Counted from the first letter of the stretch, positions 1 to 5,086 are shown. The stretch: DNA of 5,093 nt from UBA9337 sp038331135 (GCA_038331135.1 JBBQOS010000054.1:1-5093); one strand, 5' to 3'. Numbers and translations: made by a program. Notes: generated from the letters alone by a model not told the origin.

Positions 1-497
1 TTTCGACTATCATAAGCCCAATGCAAAAGTGCCTGTCTCTGTCTCGGTCGGCAACTAAAATCACCCCTATGGCAATTATTTTTAACTGCCCCCAAGTGCC
101 TCTTAAATGCTCTCCATCTTCTTATTTGCCTTTCATCATCCTCGTGACGCCTCCCTAGATAATAGCGACAGTACCATTGAAACCAACCCCTCGGATCATC
201 CTCGTGTATCCAGCCTTTTTTTCGCCAGACGGATAGTGATTGAGAGGCGTTAACGCCAAAGAAATTTAAATTTTTATCTTTTTTATCGGGACTCAATTTG
301 GCTTTCGCATACCAGCTAACCGGAAATTCTTTTTTGCAATCGGTCATATACTTTCCTCCAAAAACACCTAGCTCAAGCATTTCTCCTGGGGTAAGCTCTG
401 GCTTAAAATCTAGATGAAAATTTTTACCTATCGGCTCGGTTAAATAATAAGAATATTTTTTCTGCATCTTATCACTAATAACAATCTTATTTTTCAT
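1..497 (-). CDS. Conserved soluble protein of unknown function, C-terminus cut by window edge
   Basis: The frame opens at an ATG (495-497) and stays open for 165 codons to the left edge, so only the C-terminal end is missing. The visible protein has a basic, aromatic-rich core: PRGWFQWYCRYYLGRR near residues 102-117, then a DDERQIRRW segment, a KNNCHRGDFSC segment and RPRQRQALLHWAYDSRK at the cut end. I recognise this as a conserved family seen in bacteria and also in fungal and algal genomes; its biochemical role is not known to me and I assign none. The pattern of invariant W, Y, C, R and H residues would suit a nucleic-acid or metal-binding protein, which is inference only. There are no membrane segments or signal peptide. 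The gene begins 2 bases after the DUF1295 stop with no Shine-Dalgarno sequence, so translational coupling within an operon is likely. Family members are near 160-175 residues, so little is missing. Confidence 0.8.
   Translation of the reverse strand, partial: MKNKIVISDKMQKKYSYYLTEPIGKNFHLDFKPELTPGEMLELGVFGGKYMTDCKKEFPVSWYAKAKLSPDKKDKNLNFFGVNASQSLSVWRKKGWIHEDDPRGWFQWYCRYYLGRRHEDDERQIRRWRAFKRHLGAVKNNCHRGDFSCRPRQRQALLHWAYDSR
135..206. repeat. 12-base direct repeat inside the edge gene
   Basis: The 12-mer atcatcctcgtg occurs at 135-146 and again at 195-206, 60 bases apart and in the same reading frame. On the coding strand both copies encode His-Glu-Asp-Asp, once in HEDDPRG and once in HEDDERQ. 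The protein motifs on both sides look conserved, so the repeat probably reflects two similar acidic turns rather than a recent duplication. It could still mediate slippage deletions. Confidence 0.6.
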
Positions 498-499
498 AA

Positions 500-1264
500 T
501 TATTTAATAAAAAAATTTGGAATCATGGCTGGTGTTTTTTTCTTATATTCTTGAAATTCCTCATCATCCCCATAACCCTCTTCTGCCATCGGAACTCCCG
601 AGACAAAACGCAACAGAAATAAAATAGTTAAAGGCCCAATTATTGAAATCCAAAAATATTCTCCCAAAACAATTAACCAAATACCCCACCAAAGAACAGC
701 TTCTCCAAAATAATTTGGATGTCGCGAAAACTTCCAAAGTCCACCTTTCATTATTCTATTATTTTCATTTTTTTTGTTTAAAATAAAATCTTTTAATTGA
801 TTATCTCCAATTATTTCATATGAGATCCCGAAAATCCAGATAGCCATACCTAAATATGTCAGCCAATTCATGCTCGTATTTTTTTCCTGAGAAGAAACAA
901 TTATTGGCAAAGCAACGATAAACAAAAGTAATCCTTGAAGCATATAAACCTTTAACCAAGAAAATAGAGGCCAAAAAGAACCCCACCCAGCTCTCCACTT
1001 TTTATACCTAGAGTCTTCTTCATTTTTTCTTAAAAACTTTTTTAATATGTGACTTGAAAGTCGCAGTCCCCAAAAAGAAACTAACCCAAAAACGATAAGA
1101 TTTTTAGGGTTAAAATTATAAATTAAAGTAATTATAGAAAGCAATATGAAACCAAGCCCCCAAGCTACATCCGCAATATCATTTCTTTTTTTTATTACTC
1201 CAAATAGATAAAATACGTTAACAAAAAGAAACAAAGAAATAATTTGAATAGCTATTATATTCAT
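500..1264 (-). CDS. DUF1295 membrane protein (steroid 5-alpha-reductase / isoprenylcysteine methyltransferase-like)
   Basis: This is a polytopic inner-membrane protein of 254 residues in the DUF1295 family, part of the superfamily containing steroid 5-alpha-reductases and isoprenylcysteine carboxyl methyltransferases. Visible marks are RNDIADVAWG (27-36), WGLRLSSHI (65-73), EDSRYKKWR (83-91), the cofactor-binding motif SRHPNYFGE (180-188) after GGLWKF, and a cytoplasmic C-terminal tail ending KKKTPAMIPNFFIK. About six or seven hydrophobic segments can be seen. The family is predicted to act on a lipid or isoprenoid-like substrate with NADPH or S-adenosylmethionine; the substrate is unknown. 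The frame is open for 28 more codons upstream (ATG at 1346-1348), but that stretch lies inside the DUF2177 gene. I chose the ATG at 1262-1264, which follows the DUF2177 stop by 4 bases and gives the usual family length. No Shine-Dalgarno sequence is visible, so coupling to the upstream gene is likely. Confidence 0.88.
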   Translation of the reverse strand: MNIIAIQIISLFLFVNVFYLFGVIKKRNDIADVAWGLGFILLSIITLIYNFNPKNLIVFGLVSFWGLRLSSHILKKFLRKNEEDSRYKKWRAGWGSFWPLFSWLKVYMLQGLLLFIVALPIIVSSQEKNTSMNWLTYLGMAIWIFGISYEIIGDNQLKDFILNKKNENNRIMKGGLWKFSRHPNYFGEAVLWWGIWLIVLGEYFWISIIGPLTILFLLRFVSGVPMAEEGYGDDEEFQEYKKKTPAMIPNFFIK

Positions 1265-1268
1265 ATGG

Positions 1269-1679
1269 TTATGAAATAAAATTTCTAGAAACAAAATATG
1301 CAATAACAGAAACAGAACTAGACAAAACAATCCCCCAAATAATATCAATTACCGCAATTTGCCATGGCCAGTCTTTCAAAACTGCCAGACTCGTTAAATC
1401 AAAAGTCATATAAGTAAAGAATCCAAACATCGCTCCGTAAATTAAGGCATGCATCCAAGAATCTTTTTGGATGGCTGGATTTATTACAAAAATTATCAAA
1501 CCAATGATAAATAAAAGATAAAAAAGAATAGCCACAGGCCAGTTAGGAGTGTCGCGCATAAGATGCCCCATGTATTTTTGATAAACATCTTTCGCTATTA
1601 TGCCTAACCACGTGAGATCGATGATAAAAAAAATCGGAACCGTAATTAAATACATTTTCAAAAAATTTACGATTGTCAT
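1269..1679 (-). CDS. DUF2177 family small membrane protein
   Basis: This 136-residue protein has four predicted transmembrane helices (about 5-25, 48-68, 78-100 and 108-132). It matches the DUF2177 (COG4852-like) pattern: DLTWLGIIAKDVYQKYMGHLM (near 21-41), PNWPVAILFYLLFIIGLIIF (45-64), then YGAMFGFFTYMTFDLTSLAVL and WPWQIAVIDIIWG. Conserved acidic residues lie within or beside the helices (D21, D94, D112). The molecular function of the family is unknown. In many bacteria DUF2177 genes sit beside DUF1295 genes, as here, which supports a shared membrane-lipid-related role; this is inference from context. There is no Shine-Dalgarno sequence. A TATAAT hexamer reads towards the gene at 1688-1683, only 4 bases before the ATG, without a good -35 element. 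The gene may therefore be read from the RelA/SpoT promoter across the 46-base gap, or from a nearly leaderless start. Confidence 0.88.
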   Translation of the reverse strand: MTIVNFLKMYLITVPIFFIIDLTWLGIIAKDVYQKYMGHLMRDTPNWPVAILFYLLFIIGLIIFVINPAIQKDSWMHALIYGAMFGFFTYMTFDLTSLAVLKDWPWQIAVIDIIWGIVLSSSVSVIAYFVSRNFIS

Positions 1680-1725
1680 ATTATTATATTTTAATTATTT
1701 AATATACTAACACAAGCCCAAAATA

Positions 1726-2352
1726 TTACTGTTTTTTAATTTTTTTAACAATTTTACTCAACTCTAAAGAAGCTTTTATGAGATACTCTGATAAAATTTT
1801 TCGCATTTCTTTTTTTATAAAACTACTTTTATGTTTATCGCTTTTTATTCCAAAGGTATCTTTATAAATCATATCATGTTCAATTTCCGACCAAGCATGA
1901 TGGAGAATTGAGGTTAATTGTATTTCACATTTCATTCCATCAAATTTAGCGTACTCGCTCAGACCGATTCTCTTTTCTCCAAGACTTACTATCACATGGG
2001 TGGCTTCATAACCGGATAATTTTTTATGCTGTTTAATATTTACATCTCCGCTAAATTCCGTCAGCAAACTTTTGGAAAATTTCTCTTTATCGTCTTCGAG
2101 ATAAAACAACACCCTCAATCCCGCCAAATCTTCTAAATCTTCAAGTTTTTCATATATTATACCTTCTTTGGCTTTTCGGATAATTTTTTCCTCAAGATTA
2201 TCAACTTCTTTGATTCTGTACAGTATCTGATATTTGTATCCTTGGTCCGCTAACATAGAATCTAATAGTTTATACATCACTAGACAAAATTCCTCATAGA
2301 GAGATCTTTTCTCCTTAAAATCTTCCAGTATTTTTTCCACTTTTTTATCCAT
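1726..2352 (-). CDS. Stand-alone RelA/SpoT-domain nucleotidyltransferase (small alarmone synthetase-like)
   Basis: This 208-residue protein consists of one RelA/SpoT synthetase domain with charged helices at both ends. It has no HD hydrolase, TGS or ACT domain, so it belongs to the stand-alone class. Visible motifs are YRIKEVDNLEEKI (45-57, the R-x-K substrate-binding region), DLAGLRVLFYLEDD (75-88, with the metal-binding Asp), GYEATHVIV (114-122, the guanine-stacking Tyr loop) and EIQLTSILHHAWSEIEHD (143-160). The known family transfers pyrophosphate from ATP to GDP or GTP to make (p)ppGpp; some relatives (toxSAS) make other alarmones or modify tRNA. One departure is that the usual E-I-Q-x-R-T reads E-I-Q-L-T-S, so the Arg is absent. 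Synthetase activity is therefore plausible but not assured. No antitoxin-like partner is visible. The start ATG (2350-2352) has AAGGG only 1 base upstream, which is too close for a normal site. A TTGACA promoter lies 141 bases upstream. Confidence 0.88.
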   Translation of the reverse strand: MDKKVEKILEDFKEKRSLYEEFCLVMYKLLDSMLADQGYKYQILYRIKEVDNLEEKIIRKAKEGIIYEKLEDLEDLAGLRVLFYLEDDKEKFSKSLLTEFSGDVNIKQHKKLSGYEATHVIVSLGEKRIGLSEYAKFDGMKCEIQLTSILHHAWSEIEHDMIYKDTFGIKSDKHKSSFIKKEMRKILSEYLIKASLELSKIVKKIKKQ

Positions 2353-2492
2353 ACCCTTAATTAATATTTATTTTTAAAAATTATAAGTTATTCCTATTAT
2401 AATTAAGTATACCCTATTTTACGATAAACAACATAGCCACCAACATCCTGCTAAAATTTAAAATCAAAAAGGGCCTTTCGGAACTCAGTTTA
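2353..2492 (-). other. Long untranslated leader before the RelA/SpoT gene
   Basis: If transcription starts about 7 bases after the -10 at 2498-2493, the RelA/SpoT mRNA has a leader of roughly 130 bases. No riboswitch fold or terminator is convincing in it; the only GC-rich patch has a tiny CC-GAAA-GG hairpin near 2475-2485, followed by a short T run. Two further -10-like hexamers read towards the gene, TATACT (2411-2406) and TATAAT (2401-2396), so a second nearer start is possible although neither has a good -35. One frame reads QDVGGYVVYRKIGYT then TAA (ending near 2403), protein-like but with no start and with a stop just before it; it may be debris of a lost gene. Confidence 0.35.
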
Positions 2493-2520
2493 TTTATATT
2501 TTTTCGACACTTTTTGTCAA
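2493..2520 (-). promoter_or_regulatory. Sigma-70-type promoter for RelA/SpoT gene
   Basis: On the minus strand a perfect -35 TTGACA (2520-2515) is followed after 16 bases by TATAAA (2498-2493). Transcription would start near 2486 and run into the RelA/SpoT gene and probably on through the membrane-protein genes. The -35 is overlapped by a small GACA/TGTC dyad, and a larger inverted repeat lies 4 bases further upstream. Confidence 0.6.
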
Positions 2521-2524
2521 TATT

Positions 2525-2560
2525 TAGTGAATATATGCATATTTTAATATAAATTCACTA
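2525..2560. repeat. Inverted repeat directly upstream of the -35
   Basis: TAGTGAAT (2525-2532) and ATTCACTA (2553-2560) form perfect 8-base arms around a 20-base centre that contains the 10-base palindrome ATATGCATAT (2533-2542). The nearer arm ends 4 bases from the -35 TTGACA of the RelA/SpoT promoter. The position suits an activator or repressor site. Alternatives are a weak end-of-transcript hairpin behind ddl, or chance in AT-rich DNA. There is no T run after the stem on the minus strand, so it is not a normal terminator. Confidence 0.4.
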
Positions 2561-2585
2561 TTTTTATAAAGAATAACGAGATTAT

Positions 2586-2713
2586 CTACATCTCAAAACT
2601 TTTAAGTTCACTAATTTCTGACTCCCATTCATATTTGAATCTTCCAAAAAATGATTCCTGTCCTGGATTTTCAGTTGGAGTACCTGGGGTTGATTAAGAT
2701 TGGCCCCATTATC
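2586..2713 (-). pseudogene. Decayed DDE transposase (integrase-core) fragment
   Basis: Two minus-strand frames together look like the C-terminal part of an IS3-like integrase core. One frame carries LKTDNGANL, with the second catalytic Asp of a DNG motif at 2713-2705. A different frame, from 2693 to the TAG at 2586-2588, reads STPGTPTENPGQESFFGRFK then YEWESEISELKSFEM, containing the Glu of the QESFFGRFK motif. In intact enzymes these residues are about 35 apart; here only about 56 bases separate them, so some 50 bases are deleted, with a frame change and a stop (TAA, 2696-2694) between. The C-terminal helix region after SELKSFEM is missing. No terminal inverted repeats or target duplication could be identified. 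It is an inactive relic lying in the gap after ddl; its upstream end could reach the ddl stop. Confidence 0.55.
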
Positions 2714-2765
2714 GGTTTTAAGGATATCTCCCCACCGCTCTTTCAAGCCTGAACTATAATTAGGA

Positions 2766-3815
2766 CTAATTATGACGATTAAGTGCTGACTCAATCAATT
2801 TATCTAAGAAGATAGAAAACTTCAATCCGCTAGCTTTAGCCGCTTGCGGAGCTAGGCTCGTTGAAGTCATACCGGGAATGGTGTTGATCTCAAGAAAATA
2901 TAATTTTTCATCAGCTTCACTCCAGATAAAATCCGCTCGAGCCAGATCCAAACATCCGACAGCTTTGAAAATCTTAACTGTATAACGTTGAATTTTTTTT
3001 CGAACATCTTCTGGAATTTCAGCTGGGCAAATTTCTTGAGATCCGCCCGTTTCATATTTAGCACGGTAATCAAACCAACCGGAAACCTTGGGAATTATTT
3101 CAATAACTGGAAGCGCTTTCGGCGATTTGTCGCCCATCACCGCCACTGTCAATTCCCGCCCTTTCACGAATTGTTCCAAAAGAACTTCGTTGCCGTACTT
3201 TAAAGCATCTTCTATCCCGGAAACCAATTCTTCCTTGGACGTAACTAGACTTATCCCAACTGATGATCCGAGCTCACTTGGTTTTATGACGATTGGAAAA
3301 TTTAACTTAGCAATTATTTTTTCCAAGTTATATTTCTTATCTCTGGAGATAATAACATCCTTAATGATTTTTAATCCTGCTGCCTTGGCAATAATTTTAG
3401 TCTTTTTTTTGTGCATAGCTAAAGCACTAGCCAGTGTTCCTGAAAAAACATACGGCAGCCCAAGCATATCAAGAGCACCTTGCAACTTTCCATCCTCCCC
3501 GAAAGTTCCATGAATAATTGGCAAAACCAAGTCAATCGGTGGAAATTTTTCCGGAAGCTTATTATTACTCTCAAAAGAATCATCACTATCCACGCCACCT
3601 TCTCTGCTAGCACTCTCTAAATTATCTTCCAAATATTTTTGTCCCTCCTTACCCACTAACCAATGACCAGTTTTAGTAATAGCAATAGGGATAATTTCAT
3701 ATTTATCCTTATCGAGGGCACTCATTACCTGACTAGATGACCTCAAGGAGACTTCATGTTCACCTGATTGTCCACCAAAAATAACCGCTAATTGTTTTTT
3801 TGTGATATTTTTCAT
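2766..3815 (-). CDS. ddl: D-alanine--D-alanine ligase
   Basis: This cytoplasmic ATP-grasp enzyme joins two D-alanines for the end of the peptidoglycan stem peptide. At 349 residues it has normal length and all three domains: the N-terminal domain with GGQSGEHEVSLRS (14-26) and IIHGTFGEDGKLQGALDMLG (100-119); the central ATP-grasp lobe with FPIVIKPSELGSSVGIS (173-189) and LLEQFVKGRELTVAV (212-226); and the C-terminal lobe with DYRAKY (249-254), ARADFIW (292-298) and LEINTIPGMTSTSLAP (308-323). Residues matching E. coli DdlB are E19 (E15), S185 (S150) and Y254 (Y216), plus metal ligands D295, E309 and N311. The Tyr at the omega loop, rather than Phe, favours D-Ala-D-Ala over D-Ala-D-Lac. Acidic residues 68-90 are a variable insert. 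The ATG at 3813-3815 starts at the expected point before the first strand; no Shine-Dalgarno sequence is present. A TAG, then TAA two codons on, closes the frame. Confidence 0.97.
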   Translation of the reverse strand: MKNITKKQLAVIFGGQSGEHEVSLRSSSQVMSALDKDKYEIIPIAITKTGHWLVGKEGQKYLEDNLESASREGGVDSDDSFESNNKLPEKFPPIDLVLPIIHGTFGEDGKLQGALDMLGLPYVFSGTLASALAMHKKKTKIIAKAAGLKIIKDVIISRDKKYNLEKIIAKLNFPIVIKPSELGSSVGISLVTSKEELVSGIEDALKYGNEVLLEQFVKGRELTVAVMGDKSPKALPVIEIIPKVSGWFDYRAKYETGGSQEICPAEIPEDVRKKIQRYTVKIFKAVGCLDLARADFIWSEADEKLYFLEINTIPGMTSTSLAPQAAKASGLKFSIFLDKLIESALNRHN

Positions 3816-3832
3816 AAAAAATAAGATTAATG

Positions 3833-3861
3833 TTTATACAAATAGTAGCTTACATTGTTAA
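3833..3861 (-). promoter_or_regulatory. ddl promoter, proximal
   Basis: On the minus strand TTAACA (3861-3856) and TATAAA (3838-3833) are separated by exactly 17 bases. Transcription would begin near 3826, giving a leader of only about 10 bases before the ddl ATG, consistent with the lack of a Shine-Dalgarno sequence. Confidence 0.55.
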
Positions 3862-3870
3862 TTATTGCAA
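3842..3870 (-). promoter_or_regulatory. ddl promoter, distal and overlapping
   Basis: A second minus-strand pair, TTGCAA (3870-3865) and TACTAT (3847-3842), also has a 17-base spacer and is shifted 9 bases upstream of the other promoter. Its start would be near 3835, with a leader of about 20 bases. The two overlap, so polymerase could occupy only one at a time; only one may be real. Confidence 0.45.
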
Positions 3871-3888
3871 CAATATAACAGATTTTAT

Positions 3889-3925
3889 TAAAAATAAAGC
3901 GGCTATCAAAAAAAACGATAACCGC
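3889..3925 (-). terminator. Rho-independent terminator after the dipeptidase gene
   Basis: On the minus strand GCGGTTATC (3925-3917) pairs with GATAGCCGC (3907-3899) through 9 base pairs, one of them G-U, around a 9-base T-rich loop, followed by TTTATTTTTA. It lies 29 bases after the TAA of the dipeptidase gene and separates that transcript from the ddl promoters. There is no T run on the plus-strand side, so it works for leftward transcription only. Confidence 0.85.
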
Positions 3926-3954
3926 ATGGTTATATTCGTAATGAAAATTTTCCA

Positions 3955-4587
3955 TTACGGCTCTATGTAAGAATAACAAGCAATCCCTCCCTTAACTAAA
4001 GCATCCATCTGATTGCCAAAATTAAAATGCCATATCTCCGGACCATAACAAGTAAATCCAGCTTTTACCATAGACATAAGAAGGATGTTCCGATTCCGAC
4101 ATATCTTGGCATCATTGCCAGAAAATCTTTTTCTCCTAATCTTAAGATGATAGAAGGCTCCAGCATCGTCCTTCATCTAGTCAAATGGTACTCCAAGGTT
4201 TTCAGCCTTTCCTTCCTTGTAAAGCCACACATCCACTGATCCTCCTGTCAAATGAGGACTGGGGGAAGAAAGCTCTTTCGTAGGCCAACTTACGTATGTA
4301 CGATTAGCCTCGAAAATAACCCTTCTCTTTTTCGGAGAGAGACACTCGTAACACGTCTTGATGTCTTCGATAGAAGCTAGTCTGTCAAACTGTTCCTTGA
4401 GTCCAAACTTTTCCACCGTAAACAGTTTCATATAATGCCAAAAAAGATTCTCTTGAAGCTCCGCCGATCTCCACCCATCGTAAACTTTGAGATCAAAGCC
4501 CTGTTTTTTTAAAGTTTCACGAACCGCCAAAGTCTTCTGCAAAACCTCTTCTCGCAAATACAGTTTCTCGTTTTTTGCTATCTTCAA
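3955..4587 (-). pseudogene. D-Ala-D-Ala dipeptidase (VanX/DdpX, peptidase M15D) interrupted by in-frame TAG
   Basis: The family is a zinc dipeptidase that hydrolyses D-Ala-D-Ala. Two blocks lie in the same frame, separated only by TAG at 4179-4177. The upstream block (136 codons from a TTG at 4587-4585) has YDGWR with the catalytic Arg (R40) and SPHLTGGSVD (110-119), the SxHxxGxxxD zinc motif with H112 and D119, ending GVPFD. The downstream block (4176-3955) opens MKDDAGAF and carries PEIWHFNFGNQ, the ExxH motif supplying the catalytic Glu and last zinc His. Relatives usually read FDEM at the junction, so TAG fits a one-base change from GAG; the rest is undamaged. The N-terminus is also uncertain: the TTG start lacks about 30 residues relative to VanX (Arg at 71). 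The frame stays open further upstream, where an ATT at 4662-4660 follows AAGGA (4673-4669) by 6 bases, but that lies inside the YkgJ gene. A recent pseudogene is most likely; reinitiation at the adjacent ATG or amber readthrough are alternatives. Confidence 0.82.
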
Positions 4588-4994
4588 TACATGATAGTAA
4601 AAAGAAAAAACAATTTCTTCGGGAACCTCAATGAGTAGTTGATTATTTTCTTTGAGAAGAATTGCTCTTCCTTTATCTGCTCCACTATTCTTTTCTTATC
4701 TATATATCTTATAACATCAAATGCACGACATGTTGTGTTACGGCAAATATTAGGACGGTTATCATAATCAGTGCACAATCCCGTTTTTACATTGAAATTG
4801 CTACATCTATACTGTTTAAGTCTAACTGTATCAGGGTTTGATTTAGGGACTAATACTCCTTCCAGCTTTACAAAAGGAAGTTTGTCTCTTTCTGGATCTA
4901 TAAGCCTCCTACTGTTTATTTTCACAGGATTGCAGCACATGCTACATCCAAACAATAGACAAATATTTGTCTCTTCTCCGTTAAATCCTTTCAT
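4584..4994 (-). CDS. YkgJ-family cysteine-cluster protein
   Basis: This 136-residue soluble protein has the cysteine pattern of the YkgJ / CxxCxxCC family: C12, then C17-x2-C20-C21 (GCSMCCNPVKI), C64 (YRCSNF), C74 (TGLCTDYDNRPNIC, with C84) and C89. Such proteins bind zinc or an iron-sulfur cluster; FliB-type relatives are protein lysine methylases, but most members, including this one, have no known reaction. The start ATG (4992-4994) is well supported by an AGGAGG 7 bases upstream. The segment after residue 90 (AFDVIRYIDKKRIVEQIKEE) looks like a normal amphipathic helix, whereas the last 25 or so residues (FFSKKIINYSLRFPKKLFFL onwards) are less family-like and overlap the extended dipeptidase frame. 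A frameshift near the end, or a real overlap of genes, is possible. The TGA at 4586-4584 overlaps the TTG proposed for the dipeptidase, so the two genes are probably co-transcribed. Confidence 0.8.
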   Translation of the reverse strand: MKGFNGEETNICLLFGCSMCCNPVKINSRRLIDPERDKLPFVKLEGVLVPKSNPDTVRLKQYRCSNFNVKTGLCTDYDNRPNICRNTTCRAFDVIRYIDKKRIVEQIKEEQFFSKKIINYSLRFPKKLFFLFTIMY

Positions 4995-5001
4995 ACCTAC
5001 T

Positions 5002-5007
5002 CCTCCT
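5002..5007 (-). promoter_or_regulatory. Strong Shine-Dalgarno site of the YkgJ gene
   Basis: AGGAGG on the minus strand (5007-5002) lies 7 bases before the ATG at 4992-4994, with a second GGAG-like overlap. It fixes the YkgJ start and is the only textbook ribosome binding site in the window; the genes further left lack one. Confidence 0.8.
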
Positions 5008-5086
5008 ATAGTGATATTGGGCTATGGACCTTAACTATGCTTTTGTCAAAGGGCTTATCTCTGAGTTCAAGAATTAATTGCAACAC
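5006..5086 (-). other. Possible short reading frame or gene tail upstream of YkgJ
   Basis: A minus-strand frame from GTG (5086-5084, directly after an in-frame TGA) to TAG (5008-5006) would encode 26 residues, roughly LQLILELRDKPFDKSIVKVH then SPISL. The composition is protein-like, and its stop lies inside the YkgJ ribosome binding site, as expected of an upstream operon partner. It is too short to assign, has no visible start signal, and may be a broken tail of a gene beyond the edge. A minus-strand TTGACA (5049-5044) lies in the same stretch but has no good -10 at 16-18 bases, so a promoter is not called. Confidence 0.25.

Noticed and set aside
1265..1348. Upstream ATG extending the DUF1295 protein by 28 residues
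   Set aside because: The extension lies within the DUF2177 coding region; the ATG 4 bases after that gene's stop gives the normal family length.
2471..2490. Terminator in the RelA/SpoT leader
   Set aside because: The only stem is two base pairs around a GAAA loop; the following T run is short, so it is too weak to call.
2582..2794. A 70-codon minus-strand frame overlapping the end of ddl
   Set aside because: Its start lies inside ddl, and its middle is out of frame with the transposase-like motif; it is explained as a frame of the decayed transposase rather than a gene.
2988..3513. Plus-strand open frames across ddl
   Set aside because: They are antisense to a full-length ligase with all catalytic motifs, and their translations show no family pattern or start signals.
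4177..4179. Genome-wide reassignment of TAG to an amino acid
   Set aside because: TAG ends ddl at exactly the expected C-terminus, so TAG works as a stop here; a local recoding event cannot be excluded but a changed code is not supported.
2766..4994. Vancomycin-resistance cluster
   Set aside because: The ligase has the Tyr typical of D-Ala-D-Ala specificity, there is no VanH dehydrogenase or VanRS pair, and the dipeptidase is interrupted.
5015..5049. Promoter for the YkgJ gene with TTGACA at 5049-5044
   Set aside because: At spacings of 16-18 the -10 candidates are CCATAG, CATAGC and ATAGCC, all poor; the hexamer also lies in a protein-like frame.
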